64,000 nt of DNA from Actinomycetes bacterium. GTDB lineage: Bacteria > Actinomycetota > Acidimicrobiia > Acidimicrobiales > Ilumatobacteraceae. The notes beneath the pieces were generated by a model, which was given only the letters and a program-made list of their open reading frames with translations, was not told the origin of the DNA and ran no database searches. Position 1 is the first letter of the stretch. The number at the start of each line of letters is the position of its first letter. Of this stretch, positions 18,978 through 29,677 are shown one piece after another. Location of the stretch: contig JAKOUY010000040.1 in assembly GCA_029782355.1 (NCBI GenBank), positions 186,001 to 250,000 on the forward strand, given 5' to 3'. A program made the position numbers and the translations under genes.

Positions 18978-19877
18978 TCAGGCCGGCTGCGCCGCCGTGG
19001 ACCGGTGGGCGTTGTCCCAGATGGCCTCGACGATCTGGGGCCAGCGGTTGCGCGGCAGATCGTGGGCCATGTCCGGGAACATCAGCAGCAGCGAGTTGGG
19101 CACGCAGCGAGCCGTCTCCCGGCCGCCGGAGGGCAGCACCAGTGGGTCGACCATGCCGTGGATCACCAGGGTCGGGACTCGCACCTGGCGGAGCCCGTCG
19201 TTGCGTGCCGGGCTGGCGGCGATGGCCAGCATCTGCCGGGCGGTGCCCACCGTGTCGTCGCTGCGCGCGCCCTCGGCGCGCAGGATCCGCTCGACCTCGA
19301 CGGCGTCGAAGCGCGGCCCGGAGATCAGCCGGTTGAGCTGCATCGCCCGGCGCAGCCGTTCCTCGGGGTCGTCGACCGGTGCGGTGAAGATCAGCGAGCG
19401 GGCCTTCAACAGCAGGCTCGGCTTGCTCAGCCCATGGCTGGCGTCTCCGGTGTTCGACATGATCGAGCACAGGCTGCGCACCCGTGTGGGATGGTCGATG
19501 GTCAGCTGCTGGGCGATCATCCCGCCCATCGACGCCCCGACCACGTGGGCCTGATCGATGCCCAGCGCCTGCAGCAGGCCGGCGGCATCGTCGGCCATGT
19601 CGGCGAGCGTGTAGGTGGCCCGCTTGGACGAGCGGGTGATCATCGCCTTCAGCAGCGAGCGCGGCTTGGGTGCCGGGCCCTGGGTCTTGGTCGAGGTGCC
19701 GATGTCGCGGTTGTCGTATCGGATCACCTGGAAGCCACGTTCCGCCAGCAGCTGGCAGAAGCCGTCCGGCCACATCAGCATCTGGGCGCCGAGCCCCATG
19801 ATCAGCAGCAGGGGTTCACCCCCGTCGCCGATGATCTCGTATTCCAACTCGACGCCGTTCGCCGTGGTTCGTGCCAT
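18978..19877 (-). CDS. Alpha/beta-fold hydrolase
   Basis: 299-residue cytosolic alpha/beta hydrolase. The oxyanion region LLLIMGLGAQMLMW, the nucleophile elbow GASMGGMIAQ (Ser), the acid in HGMVDPLV (Asp) and the histidine in FPDMAHDLP make a full catalytic triad. It resembles the DNRDIGTSTK-type esterase/hydrolase group common in actinobacteria and is a paralogue-like match in layout to the gene at 26985. The start MARTTANGVELEYE is the normal family beginning. Substrate is unknown. It is upstream of, and in the same direction as, the class II aldolase gene. Confidence 0.88.
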   Translation of the reverse strand: MARTTANGVELEYEIIGDGGEPLLLIMGLGAQMLMWPDGFCQLLAERGFQVIRYDNRDIGTSTKTQGPAPKPRSLLKAMITRSSKRATYTLADMADDAAGLLQALGIDQAHVVGASMGGMIAQQLTIDHPTRVRSLCSIMSNTGDASHGLSKPSLLLKARSLIFTAPVDDPEERLRRAMQLNRLISGPRFDAVEVERILRAEGARSDDTVGTARQMLAIAASPARNDGLRQVRVPTLVIHGMVDPLVLPSGGRETARCVPNSLLLMFPDMAHDLPRNRWPQIVEAIWDNAHRSTAAQPA

Positions 19878-20033
19878 GCCGTCCAGTGTGCCAGCGGCGG
19901 GTTGAATGGTCACCGTGCTGGTGGTCGACGGGGGCCGCGCCCTCTGCACGGGTGCCGCGACCGTTCGCCGATCTGGCGTGCGCCGCCTCGACCGCGTCGC
20001 CGATCCGGTGGCCGGCAATGGCACGATGATCCG

Positions 20034-20423
20034 GTGAACCGCGCCATCCAGCCGTCGTCCATCGCCGCCCCGGCGGCCAACTACGCCCACGCCGTGGTCA
20101 CCGACGCGCCAACCCGCTGGGTGCACACCAGCGGCACGGTCCCGGTCCGGCCTGACGGCACCGTGCCCCGCCGGATCGGTGAGCAGGCCGATGTCGTGTG
20201 GGCCAACCTGCTGGCGATCCTCGACGAGGCCGGGTTGTCGGCCGGCGACGTGGTCGGCGTCACCACCTACGTGGTCGTCGACGAGATGGAGCACCTGGGC
20301 GAGGTGATGGCGGCGCGCGACCGGGCGCTCGGCGGTCGCCGGGTGGCCAGCACCCTGGTGACCGTGCCGGCCCTGGCCCGCCCGGAGTGGCGGATGGAGA
20401 TCGCTCTGGTCGCCGCCCGCTGA
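20034..20423 (+). CDS. RidA/YjgF-family protein
   Basis: 129-residue Rid-family protein. RidA proper hydrolyses reactive enamine/imine intermediates released by PLP enzymes. The sequence shows the family layout: an early APAANYAHAV, VHTSGTVPVRPDGTV in the second strand, VGVTTYVVVDEM in the middle and the C-terminal RVASTLVTVPALARPEWRMEIA. The Arg usually at RidA position 105 appears matched by the ARPEWRMEIE-like segment, but I cannot assign a subgroup. The GTG at 20034 starts the protein. The stop overlaps the next gene's ATG (TGATG), so the two are coupled. Confidence 0.87.
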   Translation: MNRAIQPSSIAAPAANYAHAVVTDAPTRWVHTSGTVPVRPDGTVPRRIGEQADVVWANLLAILDEAGLSAGDVVGVTTYVVVDEMEHLGEVMAARDRALGGRRVASTLVTVPALARPEWRMEIALVAAR

Positions 20424-20932
20424 TGGCCCGGCTGTTCCTGGCCGTGCGGCCACCGCCCGACGTGGTGGAGATCCTCGCCGCCTTGCCGCGCAAGGATCGC
20501 CGCGGCGTGCGCTTCGTGGCACCCGACTCGTGGCACGTCACCCTGCGGTTCCTCGGTGAGGCGTCGGAGCAGGCGGTGATGACGGCCATGGCCGGTGTCG
20601 ACCTGCCGGCGGCGACGGTGCGCCTCGGCCCGGGCACCGACCTGCTCGGCGAGCGGGTCCTGGTGGTCCCGGCCCACGGGCTGCAGCGCCTGGCCGGCGC
20701 GGTGATCGCCGCGACCGGTGACCTCGGCGAGCGGCCGCCACGACGGGCCTTCCACGGTCACGTGACGATGGCTCGGCTGAAGCCCGGGGCTCGTCTCGAT
20801 GGCCTCGTCGGGTTCCCGCTGGTCGGCGGGGCGGTCGAGTTCCCCGTCCAGTCCGTCGAGCTGATCAGCAGCCGCCTGCGCGCCGACGGTGCCCGGTACG
20901 AGACGCTGGCCTCGTGGCCGGTAGGTGGCTGA
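20423..20932 (+). CDS. thpR: RNA 2',3'-cyclic phosphodiesterase (ThpR, 2H family)
   Basis: 169-residue member of the 2H phosphoesterase family (formerly 2'-5' RNA ligase). The two catalytic HxTx motifs are HVTLRF near residue 38 and HVTMARLK near residue 113, each in the correct strand. The protein opens MARLFLAVRPPP, the usual ThpR beginning. It acts on 2',3'-cyclic phosphate RNA ends in tested homologues. It is translated from an ATG overlapping the RidA stop, and its own stop is three bases from the convergent LuxR-type regulator. Confidence 0.9.
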   Translation: MARLFLAVRPPPDVVEILAALPRKDRRGVRFVAPDSWHVTLRFLGEASEQAVMTAMAGVDLPAATVRLGPGTDLLGERVLVVPAHGLQRLAGAVIAATGDLGERPPRRAFHGHVTMARLKPGARLDGLVGFPLVGGAVEFPVQSVELISSRLRADGARYETLASWPVGG

Positions 20933-20935
20933 GGC

Positions 20936-23848
20936 TCAGTCGATCAGGCCGTCTCGCCGGGCGATCGCTGCGGCCTCGGTCCGGCTGGCGGCCTCGAGCT
21001 TGGCGAGGATATTGGAGACGTGCACCGAGGCCGTCTTGGTGGAGATGTACAGCTGGGTGCCGATCTCGCCGTTGGTCCGCCCGGAGGCGACCAGCCGCAG
21101 CACCTCGAGCTCCCGTGGGGTCAGGGTCTCGCGCGACCGCGCCGCTGCTGGCGGGGCGGAGCCGGCCAGCGAGTCGAGCAGCGGGCCGGCTCCGAGACGC
21201 ACCGCGGTACGACGGGCCGATTCGGCGAGTTGGTCGGCTTCGGCGGGATCGCCGCCGACCTGCCGCAGGACGCCCGCCAGGCGGGCCTCGATCCGGGCGG
21301 TCTCGGAGGGATCACCGAAGGCTCGGTGGGCGGCGAGGGCCTGGCGCCAGACACCCACCAGCTGCTCTCGATCGGGCGGGTCGATGCCGGCGGTCCATCG
21401 CCACCGCTGGGCCTCGGCCTCGGCGCTGGCCAACCAGGCCCGACCCTCCGGCCCCCACTCGCCGCGCGCCAGCTGCCGGCGCTCGGCCACCTGGCGGGCG
21501 TCCTCCAGCAACTGGCCGACTCGCTCGGTGGCGGCGAGGCGCTCGGCGGCTGACTCGGTCGCAGCTGCGGATGCCATGGTGGCCAGCGTCATTGCCGCCA
21601 GGCGGACCTTGGCGCCGAACTGCGACGGCCAGGTGCGCGACACGCAGGCGACGATGTCGTCGTAGATCCGCAGCGCCCTGGCCTGGTCGGCGGCGTGCTC
21701 GGCGGCGCGCAGCTCGACGCCGCCGGCGGTGAGGGCGAGCAGCCCGTCGGCCGCCCAGTGCTCGCGCAAGGTGGCGAGCAAGGGGGCGGCCGCCGGATCG
21801 CCGCGCTCGGTCAGGATCTTGGCCCGCAGGGCGTCGAACAACGCCTGGTACACCGCCGGCGGTGCCAGCGCCGAGACCTCGCACGCCGCCAGAGCCTGAT
21901 CCCACTCCCCCGACAGCTGGTGCAGCAGGGCGTGCTGCCACCGGGCTTCGGCGGCCCACGGCGACCACGGCGCGCCGTGGGCCTCGGCCGTGCTCACCGC
22001 CTCGGCGTAGGCCTGCTGCGCGGCACGCAGGTCGCCGGCATCCGAGCGGACCACGCCGAGCAGGTAGCGAGCGCGGACCTCGGTGATGTCGGCGCCGACC
22101 CGGTGGGCGCGCTCGGCGGCATCGGCGAGAGCGGCGGCGACGTCGTCGTCGGGGGCGCCGCCGGGCAGACCGACCAGCGTGGTCTGCGCCGCGCTGGCCA
22201 GCCGAGGCAGATCCAGGCGGCGGGCCAGCTCGAGGGCTCGGGTGGCTGCGTCGCGAGCCTGCTCGATCTCGCCCGTGCGGGCCAGTGCCAGGGCATGGCT
22301 GGCCAGGGCCCGAGCTCGTGGCGCACCGGCATCGTCGGGGATCAGCTCCAACGCCTGGCGGGTCAGCGGCACCAGCGGCTCGTCGGTTTCCACCAGCCAC
22401 AGCGCGTCGGCCAGGGCCACCAGCATCTGCCCGCGGACCAGGGCCGGGGCGTCGTCGGCCAGCGCGTCGAGCTGGCGGCGCACGACCCGCCCGGCACGCG
22501 CCGGGTGGCCGCCGGCGATCAACGCACCGGCGGTCCGAGCGACCAGCAGCCCGAGGTCGATGCCGTCGGGTAGCGGGGTCAGGTGGAGCAGTTCGAGAGC
22601 GGCCAGGTAGTGCGCCGCGGCGTCGTCCGGGCCGCCGACGCTGCTGGCTTCGTCGCCGGCCTGCAGGCTGGCGAGCAGCGCCCGGGCGTTGTCGCCGGCC
22701 AGTCGGGCGTGGCGGGCCAGCTCGGCGGCGGTTCCGGTGCCCGGCTGCTCGCTCAGCGCCGTGGCATAGGCGGCGTGCAGGGCGACGCGCTCGCCGGGCA
22801 GGAGGTCGTCGTAGGCCGCCTCGGCGAACAAGGTGTGTCGAAAGCGGTACGACTCCCCGGGTCCCGGTACCAGCACGTGGTGCTCCACGGCGTCGCGCAA
22901 CGCCCGATCCAGGTCGGCACCGCTGACACCCGACACCGCCGCCAGGAGGCCGTGGTCGACTCGCCGACCCGATGCGGCGGCGACGCGCACGACGTGCTGG
23001 CTGCGCTCGTCGAGACGTTCGAGGCGCATCCGCAACAGATCGGCGAGGTCGTCGGGCAACCGCCCGTCACCGGTGTGATAGGCGTCGACCAGCTCCTCGA
23101 TGAAGAAGGCGTTGCCCTCGCCGCGCCCGACGATTGCGCTCTCGTCGTCCGGTGACAGCGGCTCGGGCTCGAGCAGGCGGATGAACTGGCGGGCGTGTCC
23201 GGCGTCGAGCGGTTCGAGCATCAGCCGCTGGAGGGTGGGGAGCCGGGCCCACTCGGCGAGCTGGCGGCGCAGCGGATGGCGGCGGTGCAGATCGTCGGCG
23301 CGGTACGAGGCGACGAGGGCCACGCACGAGGCGAACCCGCGGGAGAACAGGAAGGTCATCAGGTCACGGGTCGAGTGGTCGGCCCAGTGCAGGTCCTCGA
23401 CGACCAGCATCGTTGGGTGGTCGGCTCCGGCCGCCTCCGCCACGGCATGCACGGCGGCGAACAGTTCGGCCCGGCTGGCGCCGTCGTCCTCGTCCTCGGG
23501 CCCGCCGAGCACCCGCCGGCCGGGTTGCAGGCGGGCCAGGGCCGGGTGGTCGGCGGCCACGGCGGACACCACGTCGGGCTGGCTGCGGGTCAGCCGGCCG
23601 ATGATCTCCGACCACGGCAGGTAGGGCAGGGCGCTGTCGGAGAAGTCCAGGCAGTGCCCGACCACGACCTGCCAGCCGGCGGCGGTGGCCCGGGCGGCCA
23701 GCTCGTGCAGCAGGCGGGTCTTGCCGACCCCGGCGTCCCCGCCGATCAACATGCTGTCCCGGCCGCCCGACGGGGAGGCGATCGACAGCTCGTCGAGCAG
23801 GCGCTGCAGCTCGCGCTCCCGACCGACCAGCGCTGTCATCAGCTCCAT
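20936..23848 (-). CDS. Large ATP-binding LuxR-family transcriptional regulator (LAL/MalT-like)
   Basis: About 970 residues. The N-terminal AAA/STAND ATPase starts LVGRERELQRLLDEL, then the Walker A LIGGDAGVGKTRLL and a Walker B-like MLVVEDLHWADHS. A long Ala/Arg/Leu-rich helical middle resembles TPR repeats. The C-terminal LuxR HTH of about 60 residues includes LTPRELEVLRLVASGRTNGE and ISTKTASVHVSNILAKL. Such proteins are signal-responsive activators, often of catabolic or secondary-metabolic genes. The target is unknown. An in-frame GTG at 23878 is an alternative start; neither has a clear ribosome site. It lies just downstream of a 48-residue ORF on the same strand. Confidence 0.88.
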   Translation of the reverse strand: MELMTALVGRERELQRLLDELSIASPSGGRDSMLIGGDAGVGKTRLLHELAARATAAGWQVVVGHCLDFSDSALPYLPWSEIIGRLTRSQPDVVSAVAADHPALARLQPGRRVLGGPEDEDDGASRAELFAAVHAVAEAAGADHPTMLVVEDLHWADHSTRDLMTFLFSRGFASCVALVASYRADDLHRRHPLRRQLAEWARLPTLQRLMLEPLDAGHARQFIRLLEPEPLSPDDESAIVGRGEGNAFFIEELVDAYHTGDGRLPDDLADLLRMRLERLDERSQHVVRVAAASGRRVDHGLLAAVSGVSGADLDRALRDAVEHHVLVPGPGESYRFRHTLFAEAAYDDLLPGERVALHAAYATALSEQPGTGTAAELARHARLAGDNARALLASLQAGDEASSVGGPDDAAAHYLAALELLHLTPLPDGIDLGLLVARTAGALIAGGHPARAGRVVRRQLDALADDAPALVRGQMLVALADALWLVETDEPLVPLTRQALELIPDDAGAPRARALASHALALARTGEIEQARDAATRALELARRLDLPRLASAAQTTLVGLPGGAPDDDVAAALADAAERAHRVGADITEVRARYLLGVVRSDAGDLRAAQQAYAEAVSTAEAHGAPWSPWAAEARWQHALLHQLSGEWDQALAACEVSALAPPAVYQALFDALRAKILTERGDPAAAPLLATLREHWAADGLLALTAGGVELRAAEHAADQARALRIYDDIVACVSRTWPSQFGAKVRLAAMTLATMASAAATESAAERLAATERVGQLLEDARQVAERRQLARGEWGPEGRAWLASAEAEAQRWRWTAGIDPPDREQLVGVWRQALAAHRAFGDPSETARIEARLAGVLRQVGGDPAEADQLAESARRTAVRLGAGPLLDSLAGSAPPAAARSRETLTPRELEVLRLVASGRTNGEIGTQLYISTKTASVHVSNILAKLEAASRTEAAAIARRDGLID

Positions 23849-23899
23849 CTTGACCCGCCGATCGACGGTCGTCGGCACACCGCCACCGGCTGCCGTGGG

Positions 23900-24046
23900 T
23901 CAGCCGAGCGACTCGTTGGGGCGCCCCGGCTCGGTCGGTGCCCACTCCGCCCGCTGGATGCGCCGACGGCGGCGCGGCAACCACGCCTGGCGCAGGCGGG
24001 TCCTGCGGTAGTCGATCTCTGCCTGGATGAACCGTTCGTTGAGCAC
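23900..24046 (-). CDS. Small basic protein, 48 residues
   Basis: Short Arg-rich protein starting [20 protein letters not shown] and continuing with a block of arginines ([13 protein letters not shown]). The GTG at 24046 has a strong GAGGAG Shine-Dalgarno seven bases upstream, which is the main reason to accept it. The longer open frame upstream has no such site. Small actinobacterial proteins opening with a similar RFIQAEIxYRRxR pattern are, as far as I recall, common next to regulators. No function can be assigned. It precedes the LuxR-type regulator with a gap of about 50 bases and could be co-transcribed. Confidence 0.65.
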   Translation of the reverse strand: MLNERFIQAEIDYRRTRLRQAWLPRRRRRIQRAEWAPTEPGRPNESLG

Positions 24047-24094
24047 CGCTGGACTCCTCGCTGCGGGTGTCGCCCCGGTGGCGACCTCACACCA

Positions 24095-24113
24095 CTCAGG
24101 GTGCGCTCCTGAG
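24095..24113. promoter_or_regulatory. Inverted repeat CTCAGG-N7-CCTGAG
   Basis: A perfect six-base inverted repeat with a seven-base spacer lies about 50 bases upstream of the 48-residue gene and 135 bases upstream of the mutase gene. It may be an operator in this divergent promoter region or a small hairpin in the leader. Confidence 0.35.
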
Positions 24114-24234
24114 GTAGGCACCCACATCGGGCGTTCTCCGTATTGCGCCACCCGGGTGCCTCAGATCGCGTGTCGCCCGCCATCCGGGACCGCGGGGCGG
24201 ACCAGTGCATGCGGGCGGCGATGGACCCAGCCCG

Positions 24235-24240
24235 TACGAT
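24235..24240 (+). promoter_or_regulatory. -10 box TACGAT for the mutase gene
   Basis: TACGAT ends eight bases before ATG 24249; no Shine-Dalgarno is visible between them. Confidence 0.5.
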
Positions 24241-24248
24241 TCCGGGTG

Positions 24249-25838
<1,590 letters not shown>

Positions 25839-25948
25839 CGCGCCGGGTCGTGCGAATGGCGGTCGAACGCTTGATGACACGGCGGTTCTGTGCTCATATT
25901 GGTCCCCACGACGGGCGCTCGGGCCGCCCGGCCATGTGGAGGGCACAC

Positions 25949-26965
25949 ATGAATCGTCACTGGTTGACTGCGGCAGTCGTGGTGGCCGGCTGGGTCGGAG
26001 CGAGCGCGACCGGGACCGCCGCGACCACACCACCCGGGGGATCGGCCAACCCGGGCACCGTCGTCACCGACCTCCCGGCGAGCGCTGCCACGGTGAACGT
26101 CGTGCCAGTCTCACTGGCGGACTACCGCATCGAAGTCCCGGCTGAAATCCCCGCCGGACCGACCCGGTTCGTCGCCACCAACGTCGGACGGGAGGAGCAT
26201 CACATGACGCTGGTCCGACTTGCCGAGGGGCAGACCTTCGCTGCGCTGATCGCCGACCTGGTGGCCGATCCCGTGGTGGCGTTGGGCAAGTACGAGCTGG
26301 TGCCCGGCCCGCAATCCGTTGGTCCGGGAGGCACCCAGGCCATTGATGTCGACCTGCAACCAGGGGCGTACGTGGCGCTGTGCGTCATCCCTGACGCCGC
26401 GGGCGTGCCGCACGCGGCGAAGGGGATGATCACCCAGTTCACGGTGACCGGGTCGCCGGCCGCGGCCACGGCCGTGCCGGACGGCCCAGCGATCCACCTG
26501 GAGGAGTACCGCTTCGTCGCCGACCCCGGGTTGACCACCGGCCGGGTGGTGCGTGTGGAGAACGTGGGCGGCGCCAGCCACGAGATCGCCTTCTATCGTG
26601 TGGATGACGGGGCGACCGTCGACCAGGTGATCGCCGCGATGCTGAACCCCGCCGGCGCACCGGCACTCCCGCGGGGCACGCCGTCAGGCGGGGTCACTGC
26701 CATGTCGCCGAAGCACGCCGCTGGATTGGTGCTCACCCTGCGGCCGGGGGCCTACGTCGCGGTGTGCTTCCTGCCCACCTCCGACAAGTCCGACCACCTC
26801 CACAAGGGCATGCTGGCGAGCGTGACCGTTGCCGCCGACGGCGCACTCACCCTCGAGATGGTGCCGACGGGAGCGGCCACGAGTGCGCCGGGCGACACGA
26901 CGCCGGGTGGCTCCACTCCGATGGCCCCGATGCCCGTGGGCACGGGACCGACGATGCACACCTGA
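25949..26965 (+). CDS. Secreted protein with two tandem cupredoxin-like domains
   Basis: 338-residue exported protein. The ATG at 25949 has GGAGG six bases upstream and begins a signal peptide (MNRHWLTAAVVVAGWVGASA); earlier in-frame starts would bury it. Two similar domains follow (about 45-185 and 190-310). Each has an early histidine (EEHHMTLVRL; ASHEIAFYRV) and the spacing C-x9-H-x4-M: C in ALCVIPD or AVCFLP, then H, then KGM. This is the His-Cys-His-Met ligand pattern of type 1 copper sites, so both may bind copper. The tail is Thr/Pro/Gly-rich. It probably carries electrons or stores copper outside the cell; a partner is not evident. Confidence 0.75.
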   Translation: MNRHWLTAAVVVAGWVGASATGTAATTPPGGSANPGTVVTDLPASAATVNVVPVSLADYRIEVPAEIPAGPTRFVATNVGREEHHMTLVRLAEGQTFAALIADLVADPVVALGKYELVPGPQSVGPGGTQAIDVDLQPGAYVALCVIPDAAGVPHAAKGMITQFTVTGSPAAATAVPDGPAIHLEEYRFVADPGLTTGRVVRVENVGGASHEIAFYRVDDGATVDQVIAAMLNPAGAPALPRGTPSGGVTAMSPKHAAGLVLTLRPGAYVAVCFLPTSDKSDHLHKGMLASVTVAADGALTLEMVPTGAATSAPGDTTPGGSTPMAPMPVGTGPTMHT

Positions 26966-26984
26966 ACCGGGAGGCGGTGACGGC

Positions 26985-27854
26985 TCAGCGGTTCCGGGCG
27001 AGGAACCCGGAGACCCGGTCGATCAACCGGTCCCACAGTTGCGGTGGCAGGTCGTGGCCCATTCCCTCGACGATCTCCAGCTGCGCGCCGGGCACTAGCT
27101 CGGCCGTCCGCCGCCCGCCGCTGACGTCGATCAGGGTGTCGGCGGTGCCGTGGATGACCAGGAACGGCACGGTGACGTGGGGGAGTTGGGCGGCCCGGCT
27201 GGACCCGGCCGCCAGGATCGCCAGGTACTGGCGGCCGACGCCGTCCGGTCGGAAGGCCCGGTCGTAGGCCGCCTCGGCCTCGGCGGTGACCCGCTGGGCG
27301 TCGGCGAATGCCGGCGAACCCCACAGGCGCATCCCGGTCACCGCGCCCTCGACGGCCTCCTGGCGAGTGGCCGGCGGCGTGCGAGTGAGGTGGGCGGTGG
27401 CCTCCGGTGTGGCCTGGCCGACGTCGCGCTCGCCCGTCGAGCTCATCACCGAGGTGACCGAGGCGATCCGCCCGGGGTGGTGGATGGCCATCGTCTGGAC
27501 GATCATCCCGCCCATCGACACGCCGAACACGTGGGCCCGGTCGATGCCCAGCTCGTCGAGCACGGCCATGCCGTCGGCGGCCATGTCGGTCAGCTCGTAG
27601 GCGTTGCCCCGCTTGCCCACGGCGGGTGCGCCGGCGAAGTCGGACGACAGCCCGGTGTCGCGGTTGTCGTAGCGGATCACGTAGAGACCTCGCTCGACGA
27701 AGCGCTCGACGAAGCCGAGGGCGTAACCGGTCGACTGCATGCAGAGGCCGCACACCAGCAGCAGTGCCGGGTCGGCGGGATCGCCGAAGGCTTCGTAGGC
27801 GATCTCGGTGTCACCATGGTGGGCCAGGCCACGGCGGTGCGGTTCGAGCGTCAC
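26985..27854 (-). CDS. Alpha/beta-fold hydrolase
   Basis: 289-residue hydrolase with a complete triad: nucleophile elbow FGVSMGGMIVQ, acid in HGTADTLID, histidine in VEGMGHDLPP. Early features include LLLVCGLCMQSTGYALG and VIRYDNRDTGLSSD, shared in order with the hydrolase at 18978, so the two are probably distant paralogues. Substrate is unknown. It is three bases downstream of the acyl-CoA ligase gene on the same strand and is likely its operon partner, which suggests an ester, thioester or fatty-acid-related role. Confidence 0.87.
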   Translation of the reverse strand: MTLEPHRRGLAHHGDTEIAYEAFGDPADPALLLVCGLCMQSTGYALGFVERFVERGLYVIRYDNRDTGLSSDFAGAPAVGKRGNAYELTDMAADGMAVLDELGIDRAHVFGVSMGGMIVQTMAIHHPGRIASVTSVMSSTGERDVGQATPEATAHLTRTPPATRQEAVEGAVTGMRLWGSPAFADAQRVTAEAEAAYDRAFRPDGVGRQYLAILAAGSSRAAQLPHVTVPFLVIHGTADTLIDVSGGRRTAELVPGAQLEIVEGMGHDLPPQLWDRLIDRVSGFLARNR

Positions 27855-27857
27855 GGC

Positions 27858-29612
27858 TCAGCTCCCGGTGAGGGTGTGGCGCAGCTCGCGCTTCAGGAAC
27901 TTGCCGCTGGCGTTGCGCGGCAGCGGCTCATCGAGGACGTAGACGTGCTCGGGGATCTTGTGGCGGGACAGCCGTTCGCCGAGGAAGGCGGTGAGCTCGT
28001 CCGGGGTCATCGAGCGCCCGGGGTGCAGGACGATGGCGGCGCCGACGGTCTCGCCGAGACGCTCGTCGGGCACCCCGAACACGGCCACCTCGGCCACTGC
28101 CGGATGGTGGTAGATCGCGGCCTCGACCTCGCTGCAGTACACGTTCTCGCCGCCGCGCAGCACCATGTCCTTGGCCCGGTCGACGATGAACACGTAGCCG
28201 TCCTCGTCGATCCGGGCGATGTCGCCGGTGTGGAACCAGCCGTCGCGGATCGCCTCCGCGGTGGCCTCCGGGCGGTTCAGGTATCCCTTGATGACGATCG
28301 AGCCGCGCACGCACAACTCCCCGGTTGCCTGCGGGTCGGGGGCCAGGTCGTGACCGTCGGCGCCGATCAGCTTGGCGTCCAGCGTCGGGACCACCGGACC
28401 GCACGACGACGGCTTGGCCAGGTAGCTGCCCAACGAGTTGGCAGTGACGATGCCGCAAGTCTCGGTGAGGCCGTAGCCGGTGGTCGCGGCGCGCCGGTTG
28501 ACCTGCGAGGAGATCTTGCCGACGAGATCGGGCGGCACGGGAGCCCCGCCCCCGGACAGGCCGATCATCGACGACGTGTCGCGGGTGGCGAAGTCCGGAT
28601 GGGCCAACAGCTCGCGGCCCATGGTCGGCACGCCGGCGAAGTTCGTCACCCGCTCACGCTCGATCAGCTCCAACGCCCGGCCGGCCTCCCACCGGTACAT
28701 CAGCACGAGCTTGCCGCCCACCAGGGTGGCCGGGTACAGCACGCAGTTGTTCGCCGTGACGTGGAAGAGGGGGGTGGTGGCCATGAACGTCGGCTGTGCC
28801 GGTGGCGGCGGGGTGGGGTCGGGAGCGCCTGACGCGGTGGCCGCGGCGTCCTCGGCGGCGGACCGGGCGGCGTCGGCCATCTGCGAGGCGGCGGTCATGA
28901 AGGCGATGTTGAACAGGTTGGTGACGCAGCCGCGGTGGGTCAGTTGGGCGCCCTTGGGGAACCCGGTCGTGCCCGAGGTGTAGAAGATGCAGGCGTCGTC
29001 ATCCGGGTCGATGTCGGCAGGCGGCAGGGTGTCCGGCGCCCCCTCCGTGCGCACCACCTCGGACCAGCGCACCGCGTCGTCGGGCAGGTCCCCGTCGTGG
29101 CGGGTGACGATCAGCGACAGCGGGTGGGGTGCATCGGGCCCGCTGCGCAGCTCGCCCAGCACCGGTGCCAGCCGCGCCAGGCGCTCGCCGTCGACGATGG
29201 CCAGGCGTGGCTGCGAATCGGTCAGGCCGTAGTGCATCTCCGGCGTGGTCCACCAGGCGTTCATCCCGACGCACGCCGCGCCGAGGCTGAGGATCGCCCA
29301 GTAGCTGATCACCCACTCCGGATAGTTGCGCATCGCCACTGCCACCCGGTGGCCGCGGCGGACGCCGTAGGTGTCGTGGAGCAGCGCCGCCAGGCAGCGG
29401 ACCTGGGCGTGGACCTCGGCGTAGGTCAACCGCTCGTCCTCGAACACCAAGTAGTCCTTGTCGCCATGGCCGGCGCTGAGGGCGAACAGCTGGCGGACAT
29501 CGGCCGGGGCGGTGGCGAAGACCCGCATCGGCACGCCACGGACCTCGATGGTCGACATCGGGAACGGTCCGGCTGCCAGATCGCTGATCGCCGTGCGCAG
29601 GGCATCGCTCAT
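27858..29612 (-). CDS. AMP-binding acyl-CoA synthetase/ligase
   Basis: 584-residue member of the ANL superfamily, activating a carboxylic acid to an acyl-adenylate and then acyl-CoA. The P-loop is FYTSGTTGFPKGAQ. Other core motifs are ATTGYGLTETCG, the hinge region WFHTGDIARIDEDGYVFIVD, and the catalytic lysine near the end in RNASGKFLKREL. Residues about 230-270 contain an Ala/Pro-rich insertion (PDPTPPPPAQPT) that is unusual within the domain. Fatty or short-chain aromatic acids are typical substrates of similar enzymes. Its stop is three bases from the start of a hydrolase gene, so the two are probably one operon. Confidence 0.9.
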   Translation of the reverse strand: MSDALRTAISDLAAGPFPMSTIEVRGVPMRVFATAPADVRQLFALSAGHGDKDYLVFEDERLTYAEVHAQVRCLAALLHDTYGVRRGHRVAVAMRNYPEWVISYWAILSLGAACVGMNAWWTTPEMHYGLTDSQPRLAIVDGERLARLAPVLGELRSGPDAPHPLSLIVTRHDGDLPDDAVRWSEVVRTEGAPDTLPPADIDPDDDACIFYTSGTTGFPKGAQLTHRGCVTNLFNIAFMTAASQMADAARSAAEDAAATASGAPDPTPPPPAQPTFMATTPLFHVTANNCVLYPATLVGGKLVLMYRWEAGRALELIERERVTNFAGVPTMGRELLAHPDFATRDTSSMIGLSGGGAPVPPDLVGKISSQVNRRAATTGYGLTETCGIVTANSLGSYLAKPSSCGPVVPTLDAKLIGADGHDLAPDPQATGELCVRGSIVIKGYLNRPEATAEAIRDGWFHTGDIARIDEDGYVFIVDRAKDMVLRGGENVYCSEVEAAIYHHPAVAEVAVFGVPDERLGETVGAAIVLHPGRSMTPDELTAFLGERLSRHKIPEHVYVLDEPLPRNASGKFLKRELRHTLTGS

Positions 29613-29677
29613 CGCAGCATTGTGCCCGCTGACGAAGACCGGCGGGAAACGGTCCCCGCGCCTGCCAGGCTGGCGGT

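Noticed and set aside
18127-19773. N-terminal extension of the EamA transporter frame through the aldolase and hydrolase genes
   Set aside because: The extension is a shadow of two clear genes; the transporter's hydrophobic N-terminus begins right after the GTG at 18126.
24047-24151. Longer start (ATG 24151) for the 48-residue basic protein
   Set aside because: The GTG at 24046 has a strong GAGGAG site and the extra residues look non-coding.
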